From Piezodorus guildinii (taxonomy: Eukaryota; Arthropoda; Insecta; Hemiptera; Pentatomidae): 64,000 nucleotides of DNA. The translations under genes and the position numbers were made by a program. Below the pieces are notes generated by a model. That model was not told where the DNA came from and searched no databases. It saw only the letters and a list, made by a program, of their open reading frames with translations. Each line of letters opens with the position of its first letter. Position 1 is the stretch's first letter. The DNA is taken from positions 148,180,439-148,244,438 of the forward strand of contig CM041292.1 in the NCBI GenBank assembly GCA_023052935.1, written 5' to 3'. Shown here piece after piece: positions 24,894 to 36,560 of the stretch.

Positions 24894-25431
24894 GGCCTAG
24901 CCTTGAATGTTATTTAGTTGCTTCAGAAGAGGCCGATCCGAATAAAATTACACACGTGTCATCCAACATCCAAGCAATTCACTTATGATTTTTTAAACCT
25001 AAATTGTATCTATATCATCTTTTAGAGAACACTTGCATGATTTCGCGAACACCTCCTCATTTTCCTCAAAACGTCCCTGGTAATATTATACTAAGATGGA
25101 CTACATATATCCTCAGCTTATTTCTTTATATATAAGCCAACAATATTGCTATATTTAGTTAATTTCATACACGAAAATTGTCAAAAAGCTCCATTTGTAG
25201 CGATATTTTTTTAAACGTTTATATATGCAATTTCTTCATAGACATTTTTATTTCTCAATAATAGATGCATGCTTCCGCTATAAAACAGGATTAAAAAGAA
25301 ATAATAAAATACTCAAGTTTTTTTATGTTTTTTTAAACCTCACAATAACGTTCCTGGATTTTTTAGTGACTTTTTAATTTACTATATGATAGAATAGTAC
25401 AATAAAATAAATTATAGAAATGTTTAACATG
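24894..25431. other. Spacer upstream of UGT copy 2 promoter
   Basis: The first about 60 bp keep the ATTCAAGGCT promoter-proximal sequence shared with copies 1 and 3. The rest is AT-rich with no gene or named repeat visible, up to the poly-T end of the Jockey remnant. Confidence 0.5.
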
Positions 25432-28400
25432 TTTTTTTTTTTTTTTTTTTTTTTTGTTTTTTAACCCTCCAAAATTTATTTTCAACTATTTACAACATAT
25501 TTATACACTTATAACTATGTACATTTTTACAATTTTTGGTCCTTTTTTTGCCCGGAGGCATTTTAAGGTTTATTATACATCATGCGCTGGAGGCGCTTTA
25601 TGCACTAGGGCTTAAGCCTTTATTCACAGTGGGAATAGGGAAGGGCTATTCTTTCGGGGACAATAAGAAAAGGTTAGGTGGGTTCAGACTGCAGAGTCCG
25701 GACCCCTTCCCTCGGTGAACACGTCTACCAAGGGGAGATCACCTTGCCACCTTCCGGGCCTGGATGGTGGTGTTATGTCACGGAAGAGCGGATTACCGCA
25801 GGCTTTCAGCCCATCAAAGAACTTGATGTGCCTCCGGCCGATATACTCTGGAACCGAGGGTAGCTGTAGCTCCTCGTATATGGTGACATTTCTCGCCCTT
25901 TGGAGTGTAGTTCCTCTGACTATCCGCCTAAGGACGGAGTTCTGGAAGCTCTGCAGTCTCTGGAGGGTAGACTTATACATGTGACGAAGTAGCGGCGCAC
26001 CATAGAGAAGTGTTGGTCTAATGATGGCTTTGTAGATCTGGAGTTTGAGTCTCAGTGAGAGCTGCGGCGATGTCAGCAAGTGATATAGCCTATACGACTT
26101 TGATCGCGCCAGTTTTAATCTCTCCCGGACGTGGCTGGAGAAGGTTAAATGCCTATTCAGTGTCACTCCCAGGTATAACACTTTGGTAGAGAGAGGTTGT
26201 TTTTCCCCTTCTACGGTGAATTCTGTTGGCAGTTTCCTCTTTCCTGTTTGAAAGGAGAGAACTATGGCGTCCGTTTTCGTAGGGTTTACTCTTATCCCAT
26301 TCTTATGAAGCTCGTCAACTATGGTGTCTGTGGCTGATTGGGCCGTCTTAAGTGCTTCATCTGCGCTTATGCTGGTCGCATAAATGGCTATATCATCCGC
26401 ATAAGCTGCTATCACTGTTCCTGGCTGCTTTACGGAGACCACTGGCGCCGTGAAAACGACGAACAGTATTGGCCCCAGTACAGACCCTTGAGGTACTCCG
26501 CAGGTGGTGTCGCATGGGTTCGACAGATCCTCACCGACCCGTACGACGAAGGATCTTCCGCTAAGATAGCTTCTGATCAGTCGGCATAGGGGGGCGGGGA
26601 ACCTGTACTCCTCCAGGCGGCGGAGTAACAGAGTGTGAGACACGCAGTCAAAGGCCTGGGTGCAGTCCAGTGAGATCAACGCCGTAGCCTCATTTTTGTG
26701 CATTTTCTCTATGGTGTGAGCCTGCAGCTTCGCCAGATGGTGCTCACAGGATACTCCTCGCTGGTAGCCAGTCTGCTCAGGTGGTATGATGCCCTCCTCC
26801 CTGCAGTGTTTCATGAGATGGTACTGAACCAGCCTCTCGAAGATCTTGCTCATGTGCGAGAGAAGACTGATCGGTCTATAGTGCTCCGTAGAGTCTCCAG
26901 TCTTCCAGGCTTGAGTAGCGGTACTACGATCGCACGTTTCCAGGCATTCGGAAAGTATGATATCCTTATGCACGAGTTGAAGATATTCAGTAGAAAGGCT
27001 ATACCCTTCCTAGGGAGCATCTTCAACAGTACATATGGTATGTTGTCCTGCCCAGAGGATTTGTTACCCTTGGTGCGTCGTAGAACCGACTCGAGCTGGC
27101 TGAAGCTGGAGTAGATGGGCTTCTCGTTAGGGGACGGAGGTCTCCTTCAGGAAGCACTGGAGCATCTATCTTCCGAGCATCTTCCCTCGCCTCATATCCT
27201 TTTGCCAGGAGTTCAGCCTGTTCCCTAGGTGTCAGTAGGTCGTCTCCAGATCTTAGGTGGACTGTCCGTCTCTTGGCGACATGAGTCCTGACTAGCCTCC
27301 AGAACTGCCTGTGATCGTCGTGTGTCCTTCTGAGTTGATCATGCCAGAGCGCGTTCTTCCAATCACTCATGAGACTGGCTATCTGCCGGGTCATCGCATT
27401 GATGGCCGGTTTCAAGGTGTAGTCCCGTGTGCGATGAAAGATGTTGCTCAGATTGTTCCTCTGGGCAATCAGAGCAAGGATGTGTCTGGGAGGCTTCCTG
27501 ATGGCGTTCGGCTTCGGGCTGAACCTAGGGATGTGCTGGTAGGCGGATTCCTGGATGGTAGTGGTGATGACCTCCACCGCCTCGTCCACTTCATCTTCGG
27601 TTCGAAGAGTCTTCACGCATGGTAGTGTGTTTTCCACACTGGACCTGTAGCCTTTCCAGTCGGCCTTATGAAACATGTATCTGCTCGCTGGTGGTCTAGC
27701 GGGCGTGCCATCAAATGTGTATAGCACTGGCCGATGATCTGACGGTCCGAAAGGAAGTGCTAAGCACCCCGTGACGGTGTGCAGATCTCTGGTCAGGAGC
27801 AGGTCCAGCGTAGAAGTACAGCCAGGTCGGCCCGCCTGTCGGAAGGTGTGCACCCCTGGGTGGAAAACGGCCATTCTGGTCTTTGAGATGTAAGTGCCCA
27901 TGGGGTTGTTACTGCTGCACAGCCAGGCAGTGTGCCGTGCGTTGAGGTCACCGAGGACCACAAGCCGACTCTTACCCTGGGCGTGCTGCAGCAACAGCTT
28001 CATCGATGTTGTGATTGCCTTGGGCCTCCTATAGACACAGCAGAAAGTATAGCGATGTTTCAGGTGAACATCTACTGTGACTATATGAGTGCCTTCGGTA
28101 GAAGCTACTGGGTTTGGCACTGCCCTAGAAGGGACATCTCGTCTGACCAAAACAGCAACGCTTGCCTTCCCGGAGGCGCACTCCTCCCGAAAGGAGGTGT
28201 ACCCCTGGAAGCGAAGACGCTCTGAAGTGGGAAGCTTCGTGTCGGTCAGCACCACCACTGTTGGCTGGTGTTGCTGCAGGAGGAGCTCGACTTCGGCCTT
28301 CTTCTGTAGCAGGCCTCGGACGTTCCAGTTGATGACCCGGTGTTAAGTCATCACGGCGGCACTTGCACTTGCACCTCCTCTCAGTTCTGATTTCTTGAAG

Positions 28401-28690
28401 CAGCTGCGTCATGAGGCTGATGAGAGAGATGATGTCCTGCTGCTGTCCTTGAACCGACTGAGCTGGAGCTGGCTGCGCTGAAGGTACTGGCTCCTGGTGG
28501 TGGGGGGCCTGGTGGTGGGGAGCCTGGTGGTGGTGGGAGGTGGTCGCCTGTGGTTGGCCCGCAGACCCTCCAATGAGATGTGAGTAAGATACGCCCTGCT
28601 GCACTGTTCTTGAAGGTCTCATGGAGTTGGCGACGATTTCTTCGACTGGAGCTCTTCTTTGCTTGAGACCCATCAGCGTAACTCACCGTT
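25432..28690 (-). mobile_element. Jockey-type LINE, 5'-truncated and decayed
   Basis: This is a relative of the intact element at 43846-48244 in the same orientation. The 3' poly-A tail is the poly-T at 25432-25455. The second reading frame survives as an endonuclease part (28258-27023) and a reverse transcriptase part (26973-25684, with FISLDCTQAF-like LISLDCTQAFD, GVPQGSVLGP and YADD). Alignment with the intact copy shows 1-nt deletions near 27142 and near 26910. The codon after ATG-ACT is TAA near 28344, where the intact copy has GAG. Only the C-terminal part of the first frame remains, up to about 28690. I could not find a target duplication. Confidence 0.85.
25684..28346 (-). pseudogene. 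Decayed Jockey ORF2 (endonuclease and reverse transcriptase)
   Basis: The endonuclease half has LGDLNARHTAWL and SDHRPV motifs. The reverse transcriptase half keeps the three catalytic aspartate motifs, so decay is by small deletions and not by loss of the core. The protein would normally nick target DNA and prime reverse transcription. At least two frameshifts and an early stop prevent this. Confidence 0.85.
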
Positions 28691-30436
28691 TCAGCGATGT
28701 TGTACTGACTGTACCTCTTCCCCCTTCTTCTCCATACTCCTACTCAGCAATCCTGAGTATGCAGGGTAAACCTGTGCTCGTCGCTGAATATAATGAAGGC
28801 CAATCAGGCTCAGTCCAGTTAGCTTGCACTCGGCAAAATTAAAGGCGAGTATTTCGGTGAGCTGCCGTCAACTGAGGACCTGTTGCTAGGACCCTGGAGT
28901 GAAAATTTACTTTGGCGAGCCTAAATACAAAAAAGAAAGAAAAAAAAAAAAAGAAAATTAAAACCAAAAGCACTTTATGAAGGAAAACGTGTAACATTAA
29001 AGTCCCATTATCTACTGATGCAGTCTTTCTTTTAAACGCTTATCTGCTTATTGTTTACTATGGAAGATTATTAACATAATATTGAAGTGAAATGTAGTAA
29101 TTATAGATAAGAAATGAAAAATAGATGCTAGTATATTCGTTATACTTTCGTTAAGATACATTTATTAATAAAAATCTAGGTGTGCCGATTTTTTTAATCA
29201 CTCGAGTAGTTGGCCATATCATGAAGTGTGCATTCGTAAAAAATGGGTAAATGTACGTCATAAAATAATTGTATTGCTATGTATAATTTATTTATAGCTT
29301 GCAGCTGAGCATTTCTAGATTTGAGAACGAATCTTTGACTTGGTCTAACGGAAAATTTTACTTAAAATATATACTGAATATATATATCTTATATAAATAT
29401 TCAGATCTAAAATTATCTATCGAACTCGAATATTTAATAACTTGCCCTTCTCATAAAATATTATGGACTTCTAGACGTCTAAGAAAGTAAGTATTCCTTG
29501 CCAAGAGAGATAAAGCTTCTTATTACTTCTCAAAATCATAAATTTTCTTGTTCTTTGATTGTACCATCAAATTATCAACCCAAAATTTGCTTAGCGTCTG
29601 TATATTCAAATACATCAGAATATGAAGCACTCGTCTGTTCATAACAAACCACAAGTACTGTATTTTTACATTCTTTACTTTGCTGACTTGATATCGAGGC
29701 TAAAATTCCAGAAATTTTAGTGGAATGTTTCCAAAAAGTATAACTCTGAATGTTGAACGGCTACACTCTTAGAATATTTAAGAGATATTGTAAAAATTTC
29801 ACACAAGTAACAATGGGAAATTGATCGTTAAAAATGAAGCATGTAATTATAAATGACGTTAATTAAAGAAGCATTTTATATATAGATCACATTTTCATTT
29901 TATTTCATTGGCTTCAGAAAATGTCAAGGGTTGAAATGTTAAATCAAAATAGGAATTTAGATATGAATTGATCGCATCCTTCCAATGTGTTCATGTCAAG
30001 ATGAACGTTGCACCAAATATTCTTTCTTTTTTTTTTTGTTTCATTATAAAACTATTAGTTTGTAAAATTAAATAATCCATAAATTATTGCTTATATGTAT
30101 TTATACATTAAAATTTAAAGTCAAGCTTATACAGGTCTTGATTTACATTTATACTTTATACGAATTTCATACTTACCATATATTCTTAATAATGTCATTT
30201 AACTAAAGGTTATTTAACGAAGCACAATTGTATTTCTTTATGGTACGATCATTGTTATTTATTATTTGTATTGGATCTTTCCAATTTTAAATATGTATTT
30301 TAGGGAAATTTGCAATTCTATTTAATCATGAAATTAATTTTACAATTTCACTAGTTACAATGATTACTTCACTAGTTGAACTATAATAATGTTTATTTGT
30401 ACCTGTGTATTTTTCTTTTGATTAACTTTCTTGCTA
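28691..30436. other. Spacer between Jockey remnant and I-like LINE
   Basis: Near 28690-28920 there is non-AT-rich sequence that may be more of the Jockey 5' region, but I cannot match it. From about 29300 on it is the duplicated UGT 3' flank: 29300-29480 resembles 52880-53040, and 30000-30436 resembles 200-560. No gene is seen. Confidence 0.45.
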
Positions 30437-30863
30437 CGACACAACCATATGATAGCTCATGGTGAAAAGTTAGTTATAATAATCTTTAGTGATTATTGCT
30501 GGTTTTTGTACTGCATTCATAATGATATTTGTTCATTTAATGGTTTTAAAGTTTGTGAACATGGTTTTATAGTTTGTGAACATGGTTTTATTATAATTCA
30601 GTTACTTTAAGTGTTTTAGTTAGGAACAGTGCAAGTTAAGGTTAACCTAGTAGTTTTCACTAACGTTTGATTTTATTTAAAGAACTTTTAGAGACCTTTC
30701 AAGATCAGAAATTGTGTGGAGCGAAACTCTAGTCTTAACAGGCGTGCTGTTCGGAGCTAGTATGTTTTGTTGCTGCTTCAACCGGATCACCAGATAAGAA
30801 TCTCATTTCATTTAATTTGATCTATTTCTACATAACCTTCTTTAAATTTAATTTTAATTGAAA

Positions 30864-32278
30864 ATGTCAACAAGTAGTGACGGGCGAAAGAAAGACCCAC
30901 CAGATAAGAGAGCAGGGAGAAACAATTACAATTAGGTGTTAGTATTGAGCTGGAGTCAGAGGTAGTAATGGAAACGGAGAGAAATAATCAATCCGATAAA
31001 AATCAGATACAAACTAACCCCAAAGTACTAACAATTCACAAAGAAACACGGTTAAACCAGAAAGATATTACGAATCGAAAGATTTAGGACCTTATTTTGT
31101 ATTTATTGAAAGTAACTGTACTGAGGGAGTAGGAATAGGTCGGCTACATCCAATGTCAATCGGGAAACTTTTATATAATTCGTGTCCGGAAATATATAAA
31201 AATGTTTTAAATATCTTTAAAGTAGGTCGAAATAGAATTAAGGTTGTGACAAGGCAAGGAGAACAGGCAAATGCGCTGGTTAAATCAGAAAATTTGAAAG
31301 CTAAAAAATTAAACGTTTACATTCCAAATTTTGTACTAAGAAAAAAAGGAGTTATCCGTAATGTAGACCTAGAATTAACAGAAGCGGAAATTCTTGAAAA
31401 CTTAAAAACCCCATACTCAGACACACAAACTGTTATCAGTGTACGACGGTTTACTAAAAAATAATTAACAAAGAAAACAAAACGTTGAATTTCAACCTAC
31501 TAGGACGGTATTAATAACATTTAGAGGCCAAGTTCTCCCTCAATATATCACGATTCATCATGTTCGGTGTGAAGTTCATCCTTACATCCAATCGGTAATC
31601 CAATGCCACAATTGTTTACGTTATGGACATAACACTACTCAGTGCAAAAGTACAATTACACGGTGTAGGAAATGCTCGGATAAACATGAAACTGATAACT
31701 GCCCACCCAATACATTATTTAAATGTATTAATTGTAAACAAAATCATTCGTCTCTGGCTAAAGAACTTTGCCCAGAATACGAAAAACAAAAAACAGTCAA
31801 AGAGTTAATGAGCAATCATAACCTGACTTACAACGAGGCTAAGGCCAAAATAGAGGGCAAATCGTTTAGTTGGGCAGTTTTACAAAATAAAACAGAATCT
31901 TTTCCAACTTTAGAACAATCAAATAATATTTCGACTAATTCTAAAAATTATGTTAGAAATAAAATCACGGTTGCAAAAAGAAAAAGGACTCTAAGTCCTC
32001 AAAAAGAAAATTCTAACGATCAGTTAAGGGAAAACACAATCAGGGAATTTTCCGTGCCTTTGTTGCCCTCGCATCCTATCACAGATAATCCATACAAAGG
32101 AAAAATGTTTAAAGATATAGGGAATCCTTTCAAAAACGAAGACAAATTAAATTTATTAACTGACGCTCTACTTACCGTAGTGAATTCTGTTTTATCATCC
32201 AAAACTGAAAACGTTTCCGAAGAGGTAATTAAAAACATGATAAAAGACAGGACTCAAAATTTACCCATTAAAATATAG
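30864..32278 (+). pseudogene. Gag-like ORF1 of I-type LINE, frameshifted
   Basis: It starts MSTSSDGRKKD at 30864 and changes frame at least three times (near 30925, 31080 and 31460). The middle part carries a GPYFVFIE...GRLHPMSIGKLL motif typical of I/Jockey gag proteins. Around 31604-31790 are three CCHC-type knuckles: CHNCLRYGHNTTQC, CRKCSDKHETDNC and CINCKQNHSSLAKELC. The open C-terminal part runs 31808-32278. The intact protein would bind element RNA. Confidence 0.8.
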
Positions 32279-32386
32279 TCACAATCGGCTAATAGGCTAA
32301 AATACAGCTTTGAATTAAAATATTCATATATATATTAGATATACATAATACATTTACATAATTACTAACATAAAACACTTAATATT

Positions 32387-35300
32387 ATGATTGAAACATT
32401 AAAAATATTACAGTGGAATGCCAGATCGGCCATATCAAACAAAAATAGCCTAGAATATTTCTTATTTTCAGAAAAGATTGACATAGCTTTACTTTCTGAG
32501 ACTTGGTTTAAACCAGACAAATATGTCAATTTTCCCGGTTATAATATTGTTAGAACTGATAGAAATGATGGGTATGGAGGTGTAGCAATCTTAATCAAGT
32601 CGAAATTTCATTTCGAACAAATATTAAATTTCCAAACAGTACCAGATGTTGATATAGTCGCTGTAAATATAAATATCTATAAAAAATACTGCTTAAGGGT
32701 ATTATCGTTTTATGTAAAACCAGGAAGTAAAGTGACAAAAGATAAATGGGAAAAACTTTTTAATAGTTTTCAACATCCAGTAATCATAGGCGGAGATGCA
32801 AATGCACATCATTTTCAATGGGGCTGTGATAGGTGCGATATGATGGGTCAAAGCTTGGTTTCAGCAATTGAAAAAACTAATCTCGTTCTTTTAAATGACG
32901 GTTCCCCAACTCTTGTGAACAATATTCGTCAGAAAGGGAATATAGCATTAGATGTAACATTAAGCTCAATTAATTCAGCGAATGGTATCACATGGAAAGT
33001 TCACGATGATCCCTTGGGCTCCAACCATTTCCCCATCATCATAAATTTTCAGTCTATAAGAGATGACTCTCAAAACAAATATAAATCGACTAGAAAATGG
33101 CAAATCAAATCGGCAAATTGGACGGAATTTGAAAGAATTATTCAAGAAAATATTCCATTACTCTCGGACGACCTTAAGTATGAGGAATTTATTAACCTTC
33201 TTAACAATACATGTGAACGCACGATTCCCTTATACAAAACATATTACAATAAAAAAATACAGTAGAAGTTGGTGGGATAGTGAATGTGGACTATATCTTA
33301 ATCGCAGGAAAGTTGCATTTAAAGCTTACAAAAGAAATCCTACAATCGACAATCTATTAAAATATCAACATTCAGATGCGGAATTTAAAAGAGTCACCAA
33401 AGTAAAACAAAAAGAGTCATGGCGATCGTTTACCTCGAGTATTAAAAAAAGCAACCCAATCAAGGAAATATGGAACAAATTAGCGGCTATAAAGAATCGA
33501 AAAAACGTGTAATAGACCGGTCCCTGCCATTGGAGATTGGTGCGAGGAGTTTCTAGAAATATTAACCCCTCCTCTAGTATTGCCACAAGTAACCCATTTA
33601 AACGAAAATAGTGAATATTCCGATGAAAATAATCAATGGCTAACCGATAATTTTACCTACAAAGAACTTTTACAGGCAATCAAAAATAATGCTAATAGCT
33701 CCCCTGGTAAAGACAATATTCATTATATTATGTTAAATAAATTGCCAGATAAATTAAAAATCGAATTATTAAAAATATTCAATAATATATGGCAAACTAA
33801 TAACATACCAGAGTCATGGCGGGAATATTGCGTGATACCTATTCTAAAACCAGGTAAAGATCCTAAATTAGCCACTTCCTTCCGACCTATATCTTTGAGT
33901 TCTTGCGTACTAAAAACATTTGAAAGATTGATCAAGTTTAGGCTAGAGTGGTGGCTTGAGTCCCAGAACAAACTACCTCACACCCAATTTGGTTTTAGGA
34001 AAGGGAAATCGAGCGTGGATAGCTTAATGATTCTACACTCTGACATAAATATAGGATTTACTGAAGGTAAAAAAACAATTGGCCTATTTTTAGACATAGA
34101 GAAGGCATACGATTCAATTCCAATCCACATACTATCTCAAAAAATGGAAGCTATTAAAATCCCGGTAAAACTTATTAAATTCATAATTAACTTGATTAGT
34201 AATAGACGCTTAATTTTAAAGGTAAAAAATCGCATCATAGGTTCAAGACAAGCACAGATTGGCTTACCGCAGGGCGGTATCCTTAGCTGTTTATTGTTCA
34301 CTATTGTATCAGCAGATTTAAAAAGATATTTGCCTGAGGATGTAAATATGTTACAATTTGCTGACGATATCTGTATATACGTAACGCATCAAAAAACAAA
34401 CCGTTGCCTGGATCTACTAGAAAAAGCTGTGAGAGGTCTCAAAGAATGGCAACTAGATACAGGTTTGAGTATATCAGTCTCCAAGTCTGTAGTTTGCCCG
34501 TTTAGTAGAGAGCATAAATTCCCCCTTGGAGATCAGGTTCTATTAGCAGGGATTTCCTTTCCCTGTGTCACTTCAGTACGTTTTTTAGGCCTTTGTTTTG
34601 ATAGAAAATTAAATTGGAATAAACACGTCACGGAAATTCAAAAAAGGGCGGAAAAATTAATGGGAACAATAAAACTCATTTCCTCTAATAATAAGTGGGG
34701 GGCAGATCCTAATATGTCACTATTATTTTATAAAAGCACTATAAAGGCGATATTCGATTATGGAGCACCAATTTATGGCGAAGCTCCCGATTGTACCCTA
34801 AAGAAATTAGATACGCTGCATAATAGAGGTATAAGGTTATGTTTAGGACTTCTTAATTCTACTCCAATTGACGCATTGTATAACGAGGCTGGGGAAACCT
34901 ACTTAAAGTTCAGAAGGCAATTCCTAACCGATAAAACGTTTTTTAAGATAAAAGCTAGGAATAATTACTGTTATAATAAAATCGTATCTTTGAGTGTCCT
35001 CATCTTAACCAAGGCTTATTGGAAAAAGAAAAAATATGTCCCCCTTATTTACAATAGTTTTATAAAATATCAACATTTAGCCGAAAATCTATTTTCCAGC
35101 ACTAAATTACCACTCTATACCCTTCAATACCAAATGCTGTTCCAAACATTTAATATAGTAATAAACTCTAAACTTAATTCCTTACCTCCAATAGTCATAA
35201 ATTCAAACCTAAAATCTTTGATATCAGAAAACTGGCCTCAACATATTTGTATATATACAGACGGCTCTAAAACAAAAGATAATACAGGCTCGGCAGTTTA

Positions 35301-36094
35301 TATTCCCAGTTATAAATATTATGAACAGCATAAACTACCTCATAATACATCCGTTTTTAATGCCGAATTATACGCAATCCTACAAGCCCTCAAATTTATA
35401 AATAGTTCAGAAATAAAACATTTTTAATACTAACTGATAGTATGAGCTCACTATTATCAATTAAAAATAATAGTAATATTTCTAAAAATAATATTTTAGC
35501 CAATGTGCTAGAGGAGCATTTCTTAGCAATAAGAGATGAAAAACAAATAATATTTATGTGGATCAAGGCACATGTAGGGATCCCGAAAATGATGAGGTAG
35601 ACCGGTTAGCAAAAACCACCGACACCCTAGATATCATTACAGACATCCGACTGCCGTACTCTGACTATTTCCGTATGGTCAAGAAAGATTTATTAAAGAA
35701 GTGGTCAGAACTTTATGGAGTGTCAAATAAAGGAAGATTTTATAAATCCAACATAACAAGCATCCAGGACAAGCCTTGGTTTTATGAGATGAACCTACCC
35801 AAAGACATGGTCAAAAATTTCTCCCGACTCAGAACAAACCACGGTGTGTGCAATGTGTACCTGCACCGCATCGGGGTACTCACCTCGTCCAAATGTGACA
35901 ATTGCAATAAAAATGAGACTCTGCAGCATATAATTATGGAGTGCCCAGCGTATGAGACCCAGAGAAAGAAATTTCTGGAAATTTTAAATACTTCTAATAA
36001 AGTAAATATATATGGACAATTACTAACTACTAGAAAATCCGAAGAAATTGGAAGAGTGACACAGTTCCTTAACTCGATTAAAAAATATATATAG
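32387..36094 (+). pseudogene. Endonuclease-RT-RNase H ORF2 of I-type LINE, frameshifted
   Basis: The endonuclease (32387-33265) has LQWNARS, LLSETWF, GGDANAHHFQW and SNHFP motifs. Reverse transcriptase (33580-35427) has FLDIEKAYDSIP, GLPQGGILS and FADD. RNase H follows with TDGSKT, FNAELYAI, LTDSMSSL and a final DEVDRLAK. Frame changes occur near 33250 and 33504, in a T run near 35420 and near 35583. Reading resumes to 36094 with a C-terminal CDNCNKNETLQHIIMEC zinc motif. Confidence 0.87.
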
Positions 36095-36246
36095 GAAGAA
36101 ACTAAAAAATAGCTACTCATGCTATAAATATTTAGTAATGATGTGCTGATACTGGCTGTATGGAGAGCTCCAATGCCAAGAAGAAGAAGGAAAAAAAAAA
36201 AAAAAAAAAAAACTTTCTTGCTAATTATTATGTAATATCATTTCAA

Positions 36247-36248
<2 letters not shown>

Positions 36249-36297
<49 letters not shown>
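36249..36297. repeat. (TA)n microsatellite
   Basis: A TA run followed directly by a poly-A run that belongs to the SINE at 36299. Confidence 0.9.
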
Positions 36298-36298
<1 letters not shown>

Positions 36299-36302
<4 letters not shown>

Positions 36303-36445
36303 AAAAAAAAAAAAAAAAAACCTGTACCACTACAACCCATGAAGGGTCTTGGGCTCAGTACATATCGAGATTCGTACTGTTTCTAGGCCAACGGCAGTGC
36401 AATGAGGTGATTAGGCCTTAATCACGCTCAGCCGCCAGGTTTTTA
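36299..36445 (-). mobile_element. Truncated family 2 SINE
   Basis: It shares the poly-A start, GAAGGGTC, GTGATTAGG and ATCACGCTCA...CCAGGTTTTT with 4562-4700. The tRNA-like head present at 4850 is missing here. Confidence 0.55.
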
Positions 36446-36475
36446 TATATATTATTAATATATATTATGACAAAT

Positions 36476-36560
36476 ATTATGAATTAACTCTGTAATTACT
36501 TTATCATTGTCCTTGGTTGTGACAGACTGTCATAATTTGTCGAAATCAAGAACAGATATC
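36476..36560. other. Conserved UGT 3'-flank block with 13-nt palindrome
   Basis: TGACAGACTGTCA at about 36520 is a perfect palindrome around a central base. It lies in a block (CTCTGTAAT...CATTGTCCTTGG...AATCAAG) repeated near 600-680, 13610-13670, 14210-14280 and 59045-59110, always downstream of an exon 6. It may be part of the 3' UTR or a spacer element. Confidence 0.55.

Larger units (their letters stand above)
30437..36210 (+). mobile_element. Full-length but decayed I/LOA-type LINE
   Basis: The element is about 5.8 kb, ends in poly-A near 36190-36210 and is flanked by the 13-bp direct repeat AACTTTCTTGCTA at 30424-30436 and 36211-36223. It has a gag-like frame with zinc knuckles, then endonuclease, reverse transcriptase and RNase H. 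This order is known from the I, LOA and related RNase H-bearing clades; I cannot fix the clade further. Several 1-nt frameshifts break both frames. It lies in the 3' flank of UGT copy 3. Confidence 0.87.

Noticed and set aside
28381..28686. Proline-rich frame PPPGSPPPGPPPPG
   Set aside because: It is an alternate frame over the Jockey ORF1 C-terminal tail, caused by GGTGGTGGGG repeats.
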